Source: Pseudarthrobacter psychrotolerans
GTDB taxonomy: Bacteria > Actinomycetota > Actinomycetes > Actinomycetales > Micrococcaceae
Reading direction: 5' to 3'
NCBI RefSeq assembly: GCF_009911795.1
Contig: NZ_CP047898.1
Location: 4,836,001-4,900,000, forward strand
Length of the DNA: 64,000 bases
A program made the translations under genes and the position numbers. The notes below the pieces were generated by a model. It worked only from the letters and a program-made list of their open reading frames with translations. It searched no databases and was not told where the DNA came from. Shown here piece after piece: positions 62,057 to 64,000 of the stretch. Numbering within the stretch: the first letter of the stretch is position 1; each line of letters opens with the position of its first letter.

Positions 62057-63721
62057 ATGCCCACCGCAACGTACACCGCGGGCACCTGGCTCGGCGTTGT
62101 CCGGGCCAACACTGTGGTCCTCCTGGGGCCCGGGACCCCGCCCGCCCTGGTCCAGTCCCTGTGGGAACTGCTGGCGGATGCTCCGGAAGTCCATGAGGTG
62201 CTCCACGCCGTCACGAGCAGCTTCGGCGTCTCCCTGGCGCAGATACCGTCGTTCGGGATTGTGGATTCCGGTGACGCCCTCCGGATCTTCCTCCGCGGCG
62301 ACCTGGACCTGACCGTGCAGCTGCCCGGCGGCCCCGTGGACCTGAACGGACGGGACGTCACCACCTGGACGGAACGCCGCCTGGACACACCCGAGTGGTA
62401 CCGCCTGACGGTCGCCGGAGACAGCCAGCCCGGACCCGTGATGCCGCTCAGCGAAGGCGTGGTCCTGCTGGAGTCGCTGACGGTGTCGCTCGCCGGAACG
62501 CCGGTGGACGCTGAACCGGTTCCTGAAACGGAATCGGAGCCTGTATCCGAACCGGAGGCGGAACCGGAGCCGGGGCGTGACCGGGAGGTCTCGGCCGAAA
62601 CGGTGATGGGGGTTATGGACGATGACTCCAACTTTGCGGCCGACGCGCCGGAGCCTCATGCAGAGCCGGAACACAAGCCTGACCCGAAGCCCACCGCTCA
62701 TCCTGATCAGGTCCCGGCCCACGAAATGACCGGCAGCTACGACCACCTCTGGGAAAGGACTGTGGTCCGCCGCATCGAGGACGCAGCCGTCCGCGACGAA
62801 CCCGAAGAAGATCACAGTTCCCCTGCGGCACGTGTCGACGCTGCTCCGGCACCGGTCGATGCGGCAGAGGCGGACGCTTCAGGGCAGCCGGACGCGGCGG
62901 CCAGCATGGCTCCCACACCGCTTGCCCACGACCTGGCAGCTCCACCCCCCACACCGCCTGCCAACGACCTGGCAGGTCCACCCCCCACACCGCCTTCGGC
63001 CGCAACGGCAGCCCAGATCATCGGCGGACTCATCGACTCGGTCCCGTGGCGGACAGGCGGGAACGCACCCGCTGCCCAGGCCGTACCGTCGCCGAATCTG
63101 TTGCCGGCGAGTCTGCCCTTGCTGAATCAGCCCGCGGCAGACGTGCCGGCACCAGACCCGGACGCCTTCGACGGTGACCACGACGGCCACACGATCATGA
63201 AGAGCGACCTCGCCGGAATGGCAGCGCATCCCGCTCCGGTTCCGGAGCAGGATTCGGCCGCCGGCCCGCTGGTGCTGGCCCGGGTCTGCGACCGGGGACA
63301 CGCCAACCCGCCCACCCATGCGCAGTGCGCTGCCTGCGGATCGCCGCTGCCCGCCGATGCCGTCCACGTGGCCCGGCCACGGCTGGGCCGGATGCGGGTC
63401 TCGACCGGTGCATTGGTTGACCTTGACCAGTCGCTGGTCATTGGCCGCCAGCCGTCCGTTTCCCGAGTCCAGGGTGGTGTCATGCCGCGGCTGGTCCAGG
63501 TAGCCAGCCCCAGCGGCGACATCTCGCGCTCCCACGTCGAAGTGAGGCTGGAAGGCTGGCACGTGATGCTCTGCGATCTCAAGGCCACCAACGGGACCGT
63601 CCTGGTCCGTGAGGGCCAGCCGCCCCGCCGCCTGGCCCAGAACGAGATGGCCATCCTGCTCGACGGCGACATCGCCGAACTGGGTGACGACATCTCACTG
63701 CGCTTTGAGGAGATTCTTTGA
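62057..63721 (+). CDS. Large FHA protein with zinc ribbon
   Basis: A 554-residue soluble protein. The first about 150 residues are a beta-rich unique domain (TYTAGTWLGVVRANTVVLLG). A 250-residue low-complexity segment of Glu/Pro/Ala follows (ETESEPVSEPEAEPEPG). A zinc ribbon (CDRGHANPPTHAQCAACGSP) lies near 420. The C-terminal FHA domain reads VIGRQPSVSRV, ISRSHVEVRLE, DLKATNGTVLV, with phospho-Thr-pocket residues intact. ATG at 62057 follows the PP2C stop by one base. Likely adaptor recruiting kinase substrates. The N-terminal domain is not one I recognise. Confidence 0.85.
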   Translation: MPTATYTAGTWLGVVRANTVVLLGPGTPPALVQSLWELLADAPEVHEVLHAVTSSFGVSLAQIPSFGIVDSGDALRIFLRGDLDLTVQLPGGPVDLNGRDVTTWTERRLDTPEWYRLTVAGDSQPGPVMPLSEGVVLLESLTVSLAGTPVDAEPVPETESEPVSEPEAEPEPGRDREVSAETVMGVMDDDSNFAADAPEPHAEPEHKPDPKPTAHPDQVPAHEMTGSYDHLWERTVVRRIEDAAVRDEPEEDHSSPAARVDAAPAPVDAAEADASGQPDAAASMAPTPLAHDLAAPPPTPPANDLAGPPPTPPSAATAAQIIGGLIDSVPWRTGGNAPAAQAVPSPNLLPASLPLLNQPAADVPAPDPDAFDGDHDGHTIMKSDLAGMAAHPAPVPEQDSAAGPLVLARVCDRGHANPPTHAQCAACGSPLPADAVHVARPRLGRMRVSTGALVDLDQSLVIGRQPSVSRVQGGVMPRLVQVASPSGDISRSHVEVRLEGWHVMLCDLKATNGTVLVREGQPPRRLAQNEMAILLDGDIAELGDDISLRFEEIL

Positions 63722-64000
63722 GTTCCAAACGGCCGGTTGCGCCGCCGCCCCCCATCCCGGGGTTTACGTACATCAGCCTGCTCGGCTCCGGCGGGTTCTC
63801 AGACGTCTACCTCTACGAACAGGACCGGCCGCGCCGGAGAGTGGCGGTCAAGGTCCTTTTGTCGGACCTGAAGACCGAGGGCGCCCGGCGCAGGTTCGAA
63901 TCCGAGGCCAACCTGATGGCCCAGCTCTCCTCCCACCCTTACATCGTGACCATCTTCGAGGCCGAGGTGACCGAGGCAGGTCACTCCTACCTGGCCATGG
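63718..64000 (+). CDS. Ser/Thr protein kinase (partial, runs off window)
   Basis: The first 94 residues of a PknB-type kinase. The N-lobe is visible: glycine loop LLGSGGFSDVYLY (residues 21-33), VAVKVLL with the ATP-binding Lys45, and the helix C region FESEANLMAQLSSHPYIV. Start is TTG at 63718, overlapping the previous stop (TTGA), with GAGGAG upstream. A Pro-rich start (VAPPPPIPGF) precedes the domain. The catalytic loop, activation segment and any membrane or sensor part lie outside the window. Confidence 0.9.
   Translation, partial: MSSKRPVAPPPPIPGFTYISLLGSGGFSDVYLYEQDRPRRRVAVKVLLSDLKTEGARRRFESEANLMAQLSSHPYIVTIFEAEVTEAGHSYLAM

Overview
The window is high-GC DNA with dense, mostly C/G-ending codon use, short intergenic gaps and frequent GTG/TTG starts. 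The gene content is actinobacterial: SUF with SufU, an NnaR-type HemD-wHTH regulator, AccA3/AccD/AccE carboxylase, a PstP-type phosphatase with FHA proteins and a PknB-type kinase. Individual proteins look most like those of Arthrobacter/Pseudarthrobacter (Micrococcaceae); the genus is an inference. I see no rRNA, tRNA, insertion sequence, prophage or CRISPR array.

Layout. 0-5.8 kb: end of a SUF Fe-S cluster (sufS, sufU), nhaA, and three small or envelope-type genes. 5.9-12.6 kb: mfd, a YdjM-like membrane hydrolase, deoC and an FAD oxidoreductase. 12.8-18.3 kb: nitrite assimilation (nnaR, siroheme methyltransferase and nirB on the minus strand, nirD divergent). 18.3-24.1 kb: nucleoside and sugar-phosphate genes (pmmB-like mutase, purine nucleoside phosphorylase), an Rrf2 regulator, lpdA and a PspC protein. 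24.2-29.4 kb: nitrate uptake and reduction (narK-nasA-nasB operon). Both nitrogen blocks carry an upstream array of pentamers spaced 11 bp apart that matches GlnR-type operators, so they are probably co-regulated by GlnR (not in the window) and NnaR.

29.7-48.4 kb: transporters, and an acyl-CoA carboxylase set (accA3, accD, accE, birA, maf, PH-domain protein) whose order partly recalls the Mycobacterium tuberculosis Rv3278c-Rv3285 neighbourhood. A 17-bp palindrome occurs upstream of both accA3 and accD, which are 10 kb apart. Also here are a TetR-MMPL pair, an Na+/dicarboxylate symporter, a DUF885 peptidase and a class III adenylate cyclase.

48.5-64 kb (runs off the window) is the most interesting block. 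It is one compact, translationally coupled operon. It encodes a 2,059-residue membrane-anchored surface protein (propeller-like head, about ten Ig/cadherin-like repeats, about five FnIII domains, a Cys-containing tail), a MoxR AAA+ ATPase, a DUF58 protein, a membrane transglutaminase-like protein lacking its catalytic Cys, a zinc-ribbon/RDD/FHA membrane protein, a PP2C phosphatase, a zinc-ribbon/FHA protein and a Ser/Thr kinase. I read it as a phospho-regulated AAA+ system that assembles or controls a giant surface protein.

Quality caution: seven genes each need exactly one extra base in a G/C run to restore a full-length family member (near 1,436, 3,685, 5,688, 10,205, 36,464, 41,835 and 58,067). 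All are losses in homopolymers, so sequencing or assembly error is more likely than seven real mutations. These genes are annotated over their full restored span.
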